Shown here piece by piece: positions 17,894-27,532 of a stretch of 64,000 nt of DNA. Position numbers and translations under genes: made by a program. The notes under the pieces are model-generated. The model made no database searches, was not told the DNA's origin, and saw only the letters and a list, made by a program, of their open reading frames with translations. The stretch's first letter is position 1. Each line of letters opens with the position of its first letter. The DNA is from Paracidovorax cattleyae (GTDB lineage: Bacteria > Pseudomonadota > Gammaproteobacteria > Burkholderiales > Burkholderiaceae_C). The stretch lies in contig NZ_FNJL01000009.1 in assembly GCF_900104515.1 (NCBI RefSeq), positions 115,039-179,038 of the forward strand. The letters run 5' to 3'.

Positions 17894-18810
17894 GGCTTCC
17901 TCGCTTCGGTGGATGCGGCCTGCGCGGTGGCATACACCGCGAAGTCGTAGGGCGCGCGGTCGAACCGGCCCTGGAGCGCACGCTGGTGGCGCTCGGCGAT
18001 CCAGGTGTCAGGCACGCCGTTCTCGCGCGCCAGCTTCAGCAGCAAACCCGAGCGGTGCCAGTCCTGCACGGCCTGGTCCACGAAGGCCTGCGTGTCGGCC
18101 TCGCCGTGGCGCGTCCACACCACGGTGGGCGACGGGATCAGCTGGTCGCGCGATCCGACCAGCGCGAAGTCTTTCCATTCGCCGCCGTTGGGACCGTTCA
18201 GGGTTTCGTACAGCGCGGGTTGCACGTGCACCGATGCGGCGCAGGTACCACCCTTGAGCGCGAGCAGCGATTCGGGAATGCCGCGCAGGCCCTTGACCAC
18301 GGCACCGTGGGCTTCGGCCAGGGGTTTAGCGAAGTTGCTGCCCTGCGATACGCAGGCCACCTTGCCGCGCAGGTCTTCCCATTTCGTGATGCCGCTGGCC
18401 TTGGCCACCAGCGCCGCGCCGCCGACCAGGTCGTAGGGCGTGGGCGCGAACGACAGGATCTCGCTGCGCTCCTGCGTCCACTGGATGTTGGCGATCAGCA
18501 GGTCCACCTTGCCGCTCTGCAGGAACTGCACCCGCGTGGAAGCGGTGACCGGCACCGTCTCCAGCGGCACGCCCAGGCGCCGCGCGATGTCGGCCGCGAG
18601 CGAGGTCTGGTAGCCGCCGGTCTTGCCGGTGGCGGGATCGAGGCGGCCGAAGGGCGGACTGGCGCCGTCGATGCCCACGGCCAGTTTGCCGCGCTGCCGG
18701 ACCTTGTCGAGCGTGGCGTCGGCATGCGCGGCGTTGGCGAGCGTGGCCATCGCCAGCGCGGCAGCGAGGGGGGCGAGGGATGCGAAGCGGGCGTGGCGGC
18801 GGGATGGCAT
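17890..18810 (-). CDS. periplasmic amino-acid-binding protein, second of two
   Basis: A 306-residue family 3 solute-binding protein with a signal peptide (residues 1-30, ending NAAHADATL). Mature motifs are LAVGIDGASPPFG, GGYQTSLAADIARRLG and CVSQGSNFAKPL. It is a clear paralogue of the binding protein at 18909, sharing ADATLDKxRQRGK, STRVQFLQSGKVDLLIAN/AS and the QDWHRSG segment. Two cysteines (CVSQGS and GGTCAAS) are conserved between the paralogues. The gap of 98 bases to the upstream paralogue contrasts with the tight overlap to the FAD oxidase. It delivers the ligand to the permease pair. Confidence 0.9.
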   Translation of the reverse strand: MPSRRHARFASLAPLAAALAMATLANAAHADATLDKVRQRGKLAVGIDGASPPFGRLDPATGKTGGYQTSLAADIARRLGVPLETVPVTASTRVQFLQSGKVDLLIANIQWTQERSEILSFAPTPYDLVGGAALVAKASGITKWEDLRGKVACVSQGSNFAKPLAEAHGAVVKGLRGIPESLLALKGGTCAASVHVQPALYETLNGPNGGEWKDFALVGSRDQLIPSPTVVWTRHGEADTQAFVDQAVQDWHRSGLLLKLARENGVPDTWIAERHQRALQGRFDRAPYDFAVYATAQAASTEARKP

Positions 18811-18908
18811 GGGCAGGTATCCGGGCAAAGCGCTGCCCCGCCCCGCGCAGGCGGGACTGTGGCAGCCGGGGGCAAGGCTGGGGTGGAAAAGGCGGGGCGT
18901 TGCCGGGC

Positions 18909-19772
18909 TCAGTGAGCCCCGGCCTGGAACTTCGCCTGCAGTTCGGGCAGCAGCGGGTTGGCCGGCTCGATGCCGAGGCGCTTTTCGGTGGCGATCAGCC
19001 AGCCGCTGCGGTGCCAGTCCTGCACCACCTTGTCCACCGCCGCGATGGTGTCGGCCTCGCCCTTGCGGATCCATACCACGGACGGGGCGGGCAGCAGCTC
19101 GGTGGTGATCGGCGCGGCGTACTGGCTCCACTCGGCGTTGGTGCGCAGCAGCGGATGGATGAGCGTGCTGTCGTGCACGGCGGCCACGCAGTTGCCGCCC
19201 CGGAGCGCCAGCAGCGAATCGGAGGCGGTCTTGAAACCCTGCACCTGCGCGCCGTACTCGGCGGTGAGCGGCCTGGCGTAGCTGCTGCCCTGCGACAGGC
19301 ACACCGGCTTTCCGCGCAGGTCTTCCCATTTCTGGATGCCGCTGTCCTTGCGCACGGCGGCCGTGCCGCCCACGCGGTAGAACGGGGTGGGCGCGTAGCC
19401 CAGGATGGCGGCGCGCTCGGGGTTCAGTTCCATCGATGCGATCAGCAGATCGACCTTGCCGGCCTGCAGGAACTGCACGCGCGTCGCCGTCTGCACCTGC
19501 ACCAGGTCGGCCTCCACCCCCAGCCCCTTGGCCAGCGCCCGGGCGAGGTCGGGGTTCCAGCCCACCAGTTGCTGGCTGGCCGGGTCGATGGAGCCGAAGG
19601 GGCCGCCGTTGACCAGCACGCCGATGGAGACTTTTCCGCGCTGCCGGATTTTGTCGAGCGTGGCGTCGGCATGGGCAGTTCCTGCCATCAGGGTCAGCAC
19701 GGCAGCGATGCCGGCCAGGAGCGGGGCGTGGAAGCGGGGGGCGGCGGGAGCGTGGCGCATGGCGTGGTGCAT
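18909..19772 (-). CDS. periplasmic amino-acid-binding protein, first of two
   Basis: A 287-residue family 3 binding protein: signal peptide up to about TAHADATL, then VSIGVLVNGGPFGSID and GWNPDLARALAKGLG. The start is not certain: ATGs at 19772 and 19760 both fit and neither has a good ribosome binding site; 19772 gives the longer signal peptide. It keeps the same two cysteine contexts as its paralogue (PVCLSQGSS, GGNCVAA). It follows a 139-base gap that contains the shared CATATCGAT element, so it probably has its own promoter inside the cluster. Confidence 0.88.
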   Translation of the reverse strand: MHHAMRHAPAAPRFHAPLLAGIAAVLTLMAGTAHADATLDKIRQRGKVSIGVLVNGGPFGSIDPASQQLVGWNPDLARALAKGLGVEADLVQVQTATRVQFLQAGKVDLLIASMELNPERAAILGYAPTPFYRVGGTAAVRKDSGIQKWEDLRGKPVCLSQGSSYARPLTAEYGAQVQGFKTASDSLLALRGGNCVAAVHDSTLIHPLLRTNAEWSQYAAPITTELLPAPSVVWIRKGEADTIAAVDKVVQDWHRSGWLIATEKRLGIEPANPLLPELQAKFQAGAH

Positions 19773-19874
19773 CGTTGGCAGAAGGGAGGCGGAGCGGAAA
19801 AGGCGCCCATGGGAGAGCGAACAGGTGCCGATCTTCTGGCGCCACGCGGCATGCGGCAACAAACGTTTCCGAGG

Positions 19875-19887
19875 ATCGATATGCGGC
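19875..19887 (-). promoter_or_regulatory. shared 13-bp element before the binding-protein genes
   Basis: On the minus strand this reads GCCGCATATCGAT, identical to 3134-3146 upstream of the cupin-rhodanese fusion, and continues CCTCGGAAACG then TTTGTTGCCG. It lies about 115 bases upstream of the first binding-protein start. The TCGGAAA part is shared with the sequence just after the palindrome at 21624-21639. This is a candidate regulator site or promoter. Confidence 0.5.
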
Positions 19888-19911
19888 GGGCGTGCCTTCG
19901 GTGCGGCCGGG

Positions 19912-21546
19912 TCACGCGCCGTGCGGCACGGCATTCGGCAACTGGAAGCCGGACAACTCGTCGGGCGCGCACTGGGCGATCAGGCCGGTTTCCCATGCCA
20001 GGTAGCGGCGTGCCGCTTCCAGGTTGCCGTCGTGGCGGTCGTGCACGAAGAACAGATAGTCGATCGCGTCGCCATCGGCCGGCAGCCCCGGCGAGCTTTC
20101 CACGGGCAGCCCCGCGGCCGCCCAGTCGGACGCCAGTGCCCACTGCACGCTGGTCGCCTCCCCGGATGCGATCTCGCTGGCCGCCAGCGCGGCGCTTTCG
20201 GCGTCGGCTGCCAGGATGAGCAGCGGCGCGCGGCGTGCCTGCGCGGCGGACCGTACGTCCGCAGCCACGCGCGGGCGCACGGACCAGAGCGCGCCGCGGG
20301 CGTGCTGCCGGCGGTAGGCCTGCGAAGGCTGCACGTCCAGCAACAGCGGCGCCGCCGGCTGGGCTTCCAGCCACGCAGGCAGGGCCTGCTGCGCGATCTG
20401 CGGCACCGGGTCCGGCAACGCCACGCCGACGGGGGCCGGCAGCTTCAGCGGAGCGTGTATGCCGCCTTCCACGGTGGCCGTCTCATGGCCCTGCCGCTGC
20501 AGCCACGCGGCCACGACCGGTGCGCGCACGCCATCGTCGTCCAGCAGCAGCACGCGGCTGCGGCGCACGCCGATGGTCTGGTCCGCGGCCTGCAGCAACT
20601 GTCCGCCCGGCGCATGGCGGGCCCCCGCGAGCGTGCCGGCCGCGAACTCGCCGGCCGTGCGGACGTCGAGTACGTAGGTGGTGCGGCCGGCATCGTCGAT
20701 CCAGCCTTGCGCTGAGGCGGCATCCAGCCTCGGAACGCCGGCCTCCGCTGCGGCACGGGCGGCCCGGTCGCGGTCCGCTGCCTGCGCCTCGGGCTGGGCG
20801 GGGGACGCGCGCCGGCTGCCGTGCTCGAGCGCCAGCCCGGACAGGGCCCAGCCCTGGGTACCGTTCTCCAGGGCCAGCACCGGGTTGGGAACGCCCAGGC
20901 TGCGCAGGATCTGTGCGCCGATGATGCTGCGCGTGCGGCCGGCGCAGTGGATGACGATGGGCGTGGCCGGGTCGGGCGCGAGCGCGCTCCAGTGGCGTGC
21001 CAGTTCACCGTTCGGAACCGGCAGGGCCCCCGGGATGGTCATTTTGTGGTGCTCTTCGACCGTGCGGCCATCCAGCAGCACCAGCGGCTCGCCTGCCTGC
21101 TGGCGGCGCTGCAGTTCGGCCGCGCCGATGTGCGGCGTGCCGAAGGCATGCTCCACCAGTTCCCCGAAGGTCTTGGACGGCACGTTCACTCCCTGGAAAA
21201 GGGTGTAGCCGGCCGCCGCCCAGCCTGGCGCTCCGCCTTCCAGCACGTGCAGATCGGTGTAGCCCAGCCCGGCCAGGCGGGCGGCCGCACGCGCGGCCAC
21301 GCCATTGTCATGGTCGATGAGCACGGTGCGCGTGCCGCGGCGGGGCACCAGCCGGGGCACGTCCCGCTCCAGGCGGCTGTAGGGAGCCGGTACGGCGAAG
21401 AACGGATGGCCTTCGCCGAACTGGCCGGCTTCGCGCACGTCCAGCAGGGCGATCTCCTGGCCATCGTTGAGCCAGGTGCGCGCCGTGGCGGTGCTGACGG
21501 TCGGGGGCGGAGCGGATCCGGATGCAGAAAGGGGCAGGGCAGGCAT
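19912..21546 (-). CDS. tetra-rhodanese sulfurtransferase
   Basis: A 544-residue cytoplasmic protein with four rhodanese-like modules (about 15-115, 135-245, 275-375, 395-490), homologous along its length to residues ~205-738 of the fusion at 3219. The landmark NVPSKTFGELVEHA joins modules 1 and 2 as in the fusion. Only module 2 has the active-site cysteine (C201 in VIHCAGRTRSIIG); modules 1, 3 and 4 have VLIDHDNG, VLLLDDDGV and LLILAADAE. The start at 21546 gives MPALPLSASG; an upstream in-frame ATG at 21579 is possible. It heads the cluster and lies 93 bases downstream of a perfect palindrome. Confidence 0.85.
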   Translation of the reverse strand: MPALPLSASGSAPPPTVSTATARTWLNDGQEIALLDVREAGQFGEGHPFFAVPAPYSRLERDVPRLVPRRGTRTVLIDHDNGVAARAAARLAGLGYTDLHVLEGGAPGWAAAGYTLFQGVNVPSKTFGELVEHAFGTPHIGAAELQRRQQAGEPLVLLDGRTVEEHHKMTIPGALPVPNGELARHWSALAPDPATPIVIHCAGRTRSIIGAQILRSLGVPNPVLALENGTQGWALSGLALEHGSRRASPAQPEAQAADRDRAARAAAEAGVPRLDAASAQGWIDDAGRTTYVLDVRTAGEFAAGTLAGARHAPGGQLLQAADQTIGVRRSRVLLLDDDGVRAPVVAAWLQRQGHETATVEGGIHAPLKLPAPVGVALPDPVPQIAQQALPAWLEAQPAAPLLLDVQPSQAYRRQHARGALWSVRPRVAADVRSAAQARRAPLLILAADAESAALAASEIASGEATSVQWALASDWAAAGLPVESSPGLPADGDAIDYLFFVHDRHDGNLEAARRYLAWETGLIAQCAPDELSGFQLPNAVPHGA

Positions 21547-21623
21547 GGTGGTCGCGTGAAAAGGCAAACCACCCACCATAGAGGCAACCGGCCCTTCAGT
21601 ACCGGCGCACGGCAGAAGCTTTC

Positions 21624-21639
21624 CGACTATGCATAGTCG
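21624..21639. promoter_or_regulatory. perfect 16-bp palindrome upstream of the tetra-rhodanese gene
   Basis: CGACTATGCATAGTCG is a perfect inverted repeat in the short gap between the YvlD-like gene end and the tetra-rhodanese start. On the minus strand it continues GAAAGCTTCTGCCG, comparable with GAAACGTTTGTTGCCG downstream of the 19875 element. This is a candidate dimeric-regulator operator. Confidence 0.5.
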
Positions 21640-21649
21640 TTTTCCCGCG

Positions 21650-22057
21650 CTATAGCCAGAACGGCCCTGCCGCGGGCCCCCTCTGGATCGTGAATTCCGG
21701 CGATCCGCCCAGTACGAAGCTGCCCAGCAGCAGGCTCAGCAGCGCCATGAAGATGCTGGCCCAGAAGGCGGTCCAGAAGCCGTCGATGTGAAAGCCATGG
21801 ACCAGCTTGCCCACCAGCATCAGCACCAGCGCGTTGATGACCAGCAGGAAGAGCCCGAAGGTCAGCAGCGTGAGCGGCAGCGTCAGCACCACCAGCAGCG
21901 GCCGCACCACGGCATTGGCCAGGCCCAGCAGCAGGGCGGCGACCACCAGGGCCCCGGTGCTGCCGAACCGCAGCCCCTTGAACACATGGCTGGCCACCCA
22001 CAGCGCGAATGCCGTGATGGCCCAGTGAAGCAGGAAGGGCGTGAGGTCGGCCAGCAT
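21650..22057 (-). CDS. YvlD/phage-holin-4 family membrane protein
   Basis: A 135-residue protein with four membrane helices, beginning LLHWAITAFALWVASHVFKG and containing LLLGLANAVVRPLLVVLTLPLT, the hallmark of the YvlD family (Pfam 'phage holin family 4', superfamily IV). Despite the family name it is usually a chromosomal envelope protein of unknown function and not part of a prophage. It lies 36 bases behind glnS on the same strand and is probably co-transcribed with it. Confidence 0.85.
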   Translation of the reverse strand: MLADLTPFLLHWAITAFALWVASHVFKGLRFGSTGALVVAALLLGLANAVVRPLLVVLTLPLTLLTFGLFLLVINALVLMLVGKLVHGFHIDGFWTAFWASIFMALLSLLLGSFVLGGSPEFTIQRGPAAGPFWL

Positions 22058-22093
22058 GGCGGAGATTCGTGCGTTCTGCGGGTATCGCCGAGG

Positions 22094-23908
<1,815 letters not shown>

Positions 23909-24087
23909 GGGCGCATTCTAGGATGCCGCTCCAGCCGGTAACCCCCTGCAACAAACGGCGCTACGTCCGGAAACAAGATTGTTCGGCTTTTGTGCCATCC
24001 TGCAGGGCATGTGGCGCGTTATAGAGCGCATGAGGTCCATCCCCCGCCTTCCCGGCGGCGCCGGACCCGTTTCCAAGGAGAACTTCC

Positions 24088-24453
24088 ATGACCAAAAGCC
24101 GTTCCTTCGCAGCCATCGCCGCTGCGGCCGGCGTCGGGCTGGCCCTGCTGGCCGCCTCGGGTGCCGCGCAGGCGCGCGACGTATTCTGGTCCATCGGTGT
24201 CAATTCCCCCGGCGTCTCGGTGGGCGTGGGCGCCGGCCCGGGTGTCATCTACAGCCCCCCCGTGACCTACGTGGCCCCGCCACCCGTGTATTACTCGCCC
24301 CCGGCGCCCGTGTACTACGCTCCGCCGCCAGTGGCCTACGTGCCGCCTCCCCGGCCTGTGTATTACGCGCCGCCGCCCCCTCCGGTGGTGTACGGCGGTT
24401 ACGGCTACTACAACCGTCCCCCCCACTGGCACCGCGGCGGCTACTGGCGCTGA
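24088..24453 (+). CDS. secreted Pro/Tyr-rich low-complexity protein
   Basis: A 121-residue exported protein: signal peptide about 1-29 (GAAQARDVFW), a short glycine/valine segment, then a repetitive stretch of PPPVYYxPP-like units (residues ~50-105, for example PPPVYYSPP and PPPRPVYYAPP) and a tail GYYNRPPHWHRGGYWR. AAGGAG precedes the ATG at good spacing. Similar small proteins are common in Burkholderiales; I know of no established function, and surface or matrix binding is a guess. A strong terminator follows. Confidence 0.8.
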   Translation: MTKSRSFAAIAAAAGVGLALLAASGAAQARDVFWSIGVNSPGVSVGVGAGPGVIYSPPVTYVAPPPVYYSPPAPVYYAPPPVAYVPPPRPVYYAPPPPPVVYGGYGYYNRPPHWHRGGYWR

Positions 24454-24505
24454 GCCCGGCCTGCCCATCCTCCCCGGGTGGCCCGTTCGCCACGGCCGCC
24501 CGCTT

Positions 24506-24535
24506 GGGCCTCCGCAAGGGGGCCCTTCTTTTTTT
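24506..24535 (+). terminator. rho-independent terminator after the Pro/Tyr-rich gene
   Basis: GGGCCTCC and GGGGGCCC (24506-24525) form an eight-base-pair stem with one T-G wobble, closed by a GCAA tetraloop and followed by a run of T (24526-24535, one C). Confidence 0.85.
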
Positions 24536-24626
24536 GCGGCGTGGATAATCAAGGGCGACGGATGCGCGCGGCGGGCCGTGCCGCGGTCGGCAGGGCGCCG
24601 GCGTCCGTTCCCTGGAGTGAAGCCCC

Positions 24627-25079
24627 GTGACCACGCCCCGTTCCGTTTTCGTTCTCAACGGCCCCAACCTGAACCTGCTCGGCACCCGCGAGCCCGCCGT
24701 GTACGGCTCGCAGACCCTCGCCGATGTGCAGCAACTTTGTGAATCCGCCTGCGCCCGCCATGGGTTGGCGCTCCAGTTCCGCCAGAGCAACCACGAAGGC
24801 GACCTCGTGGACTGGATCCACGAGGCCGGCCGCCTGCACGCCGCGGGCCAGCTCGCCGGCGTGGTACTGAACGCCGCGGCCTACACCCACACCAGCGTGG
24901 CGCTGCTCGACGCGGTGAAAGGTTCCGGGGTGCCGCTGGTCGAGCTGCACATCAGCAACGTCCATGCGCGCGAGAGCTTCCGCCACCATTCCTACATCGC
25001 CAGCGCGGCACGCGCGGTGATGTGCGGGTTCGGGGTGCCGGGCTACGCCCTGGCGATCGACGCGGTGGCCGGCTGGTGA
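24627..25079 (+). CDS. aroQ: type II 3-dehydroquinate dehydratase
   Basis: A 150-residue enzyme converting 3-dehydroquinate to 3-dehydroshikimate in the shikimate pathway. Family motifs are [19 protein letters not shown] (catalytic Tyr), [28 protein letters not shown] and [18 protein letters not shown]. The start codon is GTG at 24627, which gives the family-standard N-terminus. The stop TGA shares a base with the ATG of the alpha/beta hydrolase (25077-25081), so the two genes are coupled. Confidence 0.96.
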   Translation: MTTPRSVFVLNGPNLNLLGTREPAVYGSQTLADVQQLCESACARHGLALQFRQSNHEGDLVDWIHEAGRLHAAGQLAGVVLNAAAYTHTSVALLDAVKGSGVPLVELHISNVHARESFRHHSYIASAARAVMCGFGVPGYALAIDAVAGW

Positions 25080-26014
25080 TGGCCGCCGCCGTGGCCGACC
25101 AGGGGGCCGCTGCCTTGCCTGTACCCCCCATGCCCGCCGAGGCGGCCGCGCTCGCTGCGCAGGCCGGCATCCGCACCACGCCCTGCGGCGGCGGCGCCAT
25201 CGTCTGGAACGTCTGGCAGGCGACCGGCCAGCCGAAGCCTGCAGCGCCGCCCCTGGTGCTGCTGCACGGCGGCAGCGGCAGCTGGACCCACTGGGTGCGC
25301 AACATCGATACGCTGCGCTCCTGGGGCCGCACGGTCTGGGTGCCCGACCTGCCGGGTTTCGGTGATTCGGCCGTGCCGCCGGGCGGGGCCGATGCCGACG
25401 CCCTGGTGGTGCCGCTCGCGCACGGCATGCGCGCGCTGTGGGGCGGTGCGCCCTGCGATCTGGTGGGCTTTTCCTTCGGGGGGCTCACGGCCGGGCTGCT
25501 GCTGGCGGCCGAGCCGGCGCTGGCCCGCCAGCTGGTGCTGGTGGGCGCGCCCGCCATGGGCGTGGTGCCGGAGCGCCAGATCACGCTCAAGGGCTGGAGG
25601 CACCTGGCGTCCCCGGCGGCGCAGGAGGCCGCGCACCGCCACAACCTGGCCGAACTGATGCTGCACGACGCATCCCTGGTCGACGGGCTGGCGCTGGACC
25701 TGCATCGCGCGAATGTCGTGCGCGACCGCATGCCGCGCCGGCGCCTGGCCCATACCGACGCACTGGCCCGGGCCCTGCCGGCCGTGCGCTGCCCGGTGCA
25801 TGCGATCTACGGCGCGCGCGACACGCTGTACCGCGAGTGGATCGCGGCGCTGGAAGGCGCCTATCGGGCGGCCGCACCGGATTTCCGGGGACTGGCCCTG
25901 GTGCCGGACGCCGGGCACTGGGTGCAGTTCGAGCGGCCCGGGCCCTTCGAGGACGCCCTGCGCGCCGCGCTGCACGCCGGTGCCGCGGCCGCCCCGCGCG
26001 CCGCGGGTGCCTGA
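25079..26014 (+). CDS. alpha/beta hydrolase
   Basis: A 311-residue alpha/beta-hydrolase. The oxyanion region is VLLHGGSGSWTHW, the nucleophile elbow is LVGFSFGGLTAG with Ser in GFSFGG, a late acidic residue lies in IYGARDTLYREW, and the terminal catalytic His is in PDAGHWVQFERP. The N-terminal 45 residues are Ala/Pro-rich. The start overlaps the aroQ stop. Substrate is unknown; the fold suggests an ester or C-C hydrolase. Confidence 0.88.
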   Translation: MAAAVADQGAAALPVPPMPAEAAALAAQAGIRTTPCGGGAIVWNVWQATGQPKPAAPPLVLLHGGSGSWTHWVRNIDTLRSWGRTVWVPDLPGFGDSAVPPGGADADALVVPLAHGMRALWGGAPCDLVGFSFGGLTAGLLLAAEPALARQLVLVGAPAMGVVPERQITLKGWRHLASPAAQEAAHRHNLAELMLHDASLVDGLALDLHRANVVRDRMPRRRLAHTDALARALPAVRCPVHAIYGARDTLYREWIAALEGAYRAAAPDFRGLALVPDAGHWVQFERPGPFEDALRAALHAGAAAAPRAAGA

Positions 26015-26018
26015 CGCC

Positions 26019-26465
26019 ATGGCGGACGGTACGCCCCGCATGCCTCCCCTGGCGGGCCGCGCGCCGCTGCGGGTGGACGAGCGCGAGATCGTCTTCACCG
26101 CCATGCGCGCCCAGGGGCCGGGCGGCCAGAATGTGAACAAGGTGTCGAGCGCGGTGCAACTGCGTTTCGATATCGCGGCTTCGTCGCTGCCCGAGGACGT
26201 CAAGGCCCGGCTGCTGGCCCTGCCCGATGCCCGCATCACGCAGGCGGGCGTCGTGGTCATCAAGGCGCAACAGTTCCGCACGCAGGAGGCCAACCGGCTG
26301 GATGCGCTGCAGCGGCTAAACGCCCTGGTGGCGCGCGCCGCCCGGCCGCCCCGCGTGCGCCGGGCCACCCAGCCGTCCTACGGCGAGCGGCAGCGCCGCC
26401 TGCAGGACAAGCGCGAGCGCTCCGGAACCAAGGCGTTGCGCGGCCGGGTGCGGGACGCCGGCTGA
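26019..26465 (+). CDS. arfB: alternative ribosome-rescue factor / peptidyl-tRNA hydrolase ArfB
   Basis: A 148-residue class I release-factor-like protein. The catalytic GGQ motif is in RAQGPGGQNVNKVSSAVQL, and the basic C-terminal tail (RRLQDKRERSGTKALRGR) that enters the empty mRNA channel is present. It hydrolyses peptidyl-tRNA on stalled, non-stop ribosomes. It begins five bases after the alpha/beta hydrolase stop, so aroQ, the hydrolase and arfB look like one transcript. Confidence 0.92.
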   Translation: MADGTPRMPPLAGRAPLRVDEREIVFTAMRAQGPGGQNVNKVSSAVQLRFDIAASSLPEDVKARLLALPDARITQAGVVVIKAQQFRTQEANRLDALQRLNALVARAARPPRVRRATQPSYGERQRRLQDKRERSGTKALRGRVRDAG

Positions 26466-26636
26466 TCCCGGCCCCGGCGGTCCGGCCCGGGCTGCTTTCC
26501 TGCACGGATTGGTGCAACGCCTGCAACGATGTGTCTGCCGCGCGGGCCTTGGGTTTGCGGCTGCGCGCGCATACATTCAGGACACGGCACTGTCCCGCGC
26601 CTTCTTCCATTGCCACGCCACGCCGACCGAACCGCC

Positions 26637-27500
26637 ATGTCCTCGACCGCACCGCTCTTCGCCACGCCTTCCGCTTCGCCCGCCACCGTGCCGCGGCGCG
26701 AGGTGCCCGCGCTTTTCGTTTCCCACGGCTCGCCCATGTTCGCCCTGGAAGCGGGAGAGACCGGCCCGGCCCTGCGCGCCTGGGCGGACGTGCTGCGCCA
26801 GCGGTTCCCCGAGTTGCGCGGCGTGGTGGTGATGTCGCCGCACTGGATGGCGCGCGGCGTGCGCGTCATGACCGGCGCGCAGCCGGCCACCTGGCATGAT
26901 TTCGGAGGCTTTCCGGAGCCGCTCTATGCGCTGCGCTATCCGGCGTCCGGCTCGCCCGGGCTGGCCCGGGAGGTGGTGTCGCTGCTGCAGGCGGCCGGCT
27001 CCGATGCCCAGGGGGATGCGCAGCGGCCCTTCGACCACGGCGCCTGGGTGCCCCTGATGCACCTCTTCCCGGCGGCGGACCTGCCGGTGGTGCAGGTCGC
27101 GCTGCCCGCCGATGCCGGCCCGCGCGAGGTGTACGACCTGGGCGCCGCTCTGCGGGGCCTGCGCTCGCACGGCGTGCTGGTGGTGGGATCGGGCACCATG
27201 ACGCACAACCTCTCCGAGTTATCCGGCGGCGCGCGCGGTGCGCAGCCCTATGTGACCGAGTTCTCTCGCTGGGTGGAGAGCGCCCTGCAGCGGGGCGACG
27301 TGGAGGAACTGCTGCAATACCGCAGCCGTGCGCCGCACGCCATGCGCGCGCATCCCGGCGACGACCATTTCCTGCCGCTGTTCTTCGCGCTCGGCGCAGC
27401 CGGTGAAGACCGCGCGCCGGATTACCTGAGCAGGGAAGTGATGCATGGCTCCCTGGCCATGGACGCCTTCGCCCTGGAGCCCGAAGCCGCGGCCGCGTGA
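26637..27500 (+). CDS. class III extradiol dioxygenase-like (DODA/YgiD type)
   Basis: A 287-residue protein of the LigB-like class III extradiol ring-cleavage superfamily, closest in pattern to 4,5-DOPA-dioxygenase/YgiD proteins. Conserved metal and active-site segments are LFVSHGSPMFALE, VVVMSPHWMA, FDHGAWVPLMHLFP and GSGTMTHNLSELS, supplying His residues of the iron or zinc site. The start at 26637 matches the family N-terminus; an upstream extension is not family-like. The gene overlaps a possible GTG start of the next esterase. Physiological substrate unknown. Confidence 0.87.
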   Translation: MSSTAPLFATPSASPATVPRREVPALFVSHGSPMFALEAGETGPALRAWADVLRQRFPELRGVVVMSPHWMARGVRVMTGAQPATWHDFGGFPEPLYALRYPASGSPGLAREVVSLLQAAGSDAQGDAQRPFDHGAWVPLMHLFPAADLPVVQVALPADAGPREVYDLGAALRGLRSHGVLVVGSGTMTHNLSELSGGARGAQPYVTEFSRWVESALQRGDVEELLQYRSRAPHAMRAHPGDDHFLPLFFALGAAGEDRAPDYLSREVMHGSLAMDAFALEPEAAAA

Positions 27501-27532
27501 AACTCCTGGGCCGCCAACCGCTCCAAGCGCCG

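Noticed and set aside
21650..22057. prophage holin
   Set aside because: YvlD-type proteins carry this family name but no phage genes are nearby.
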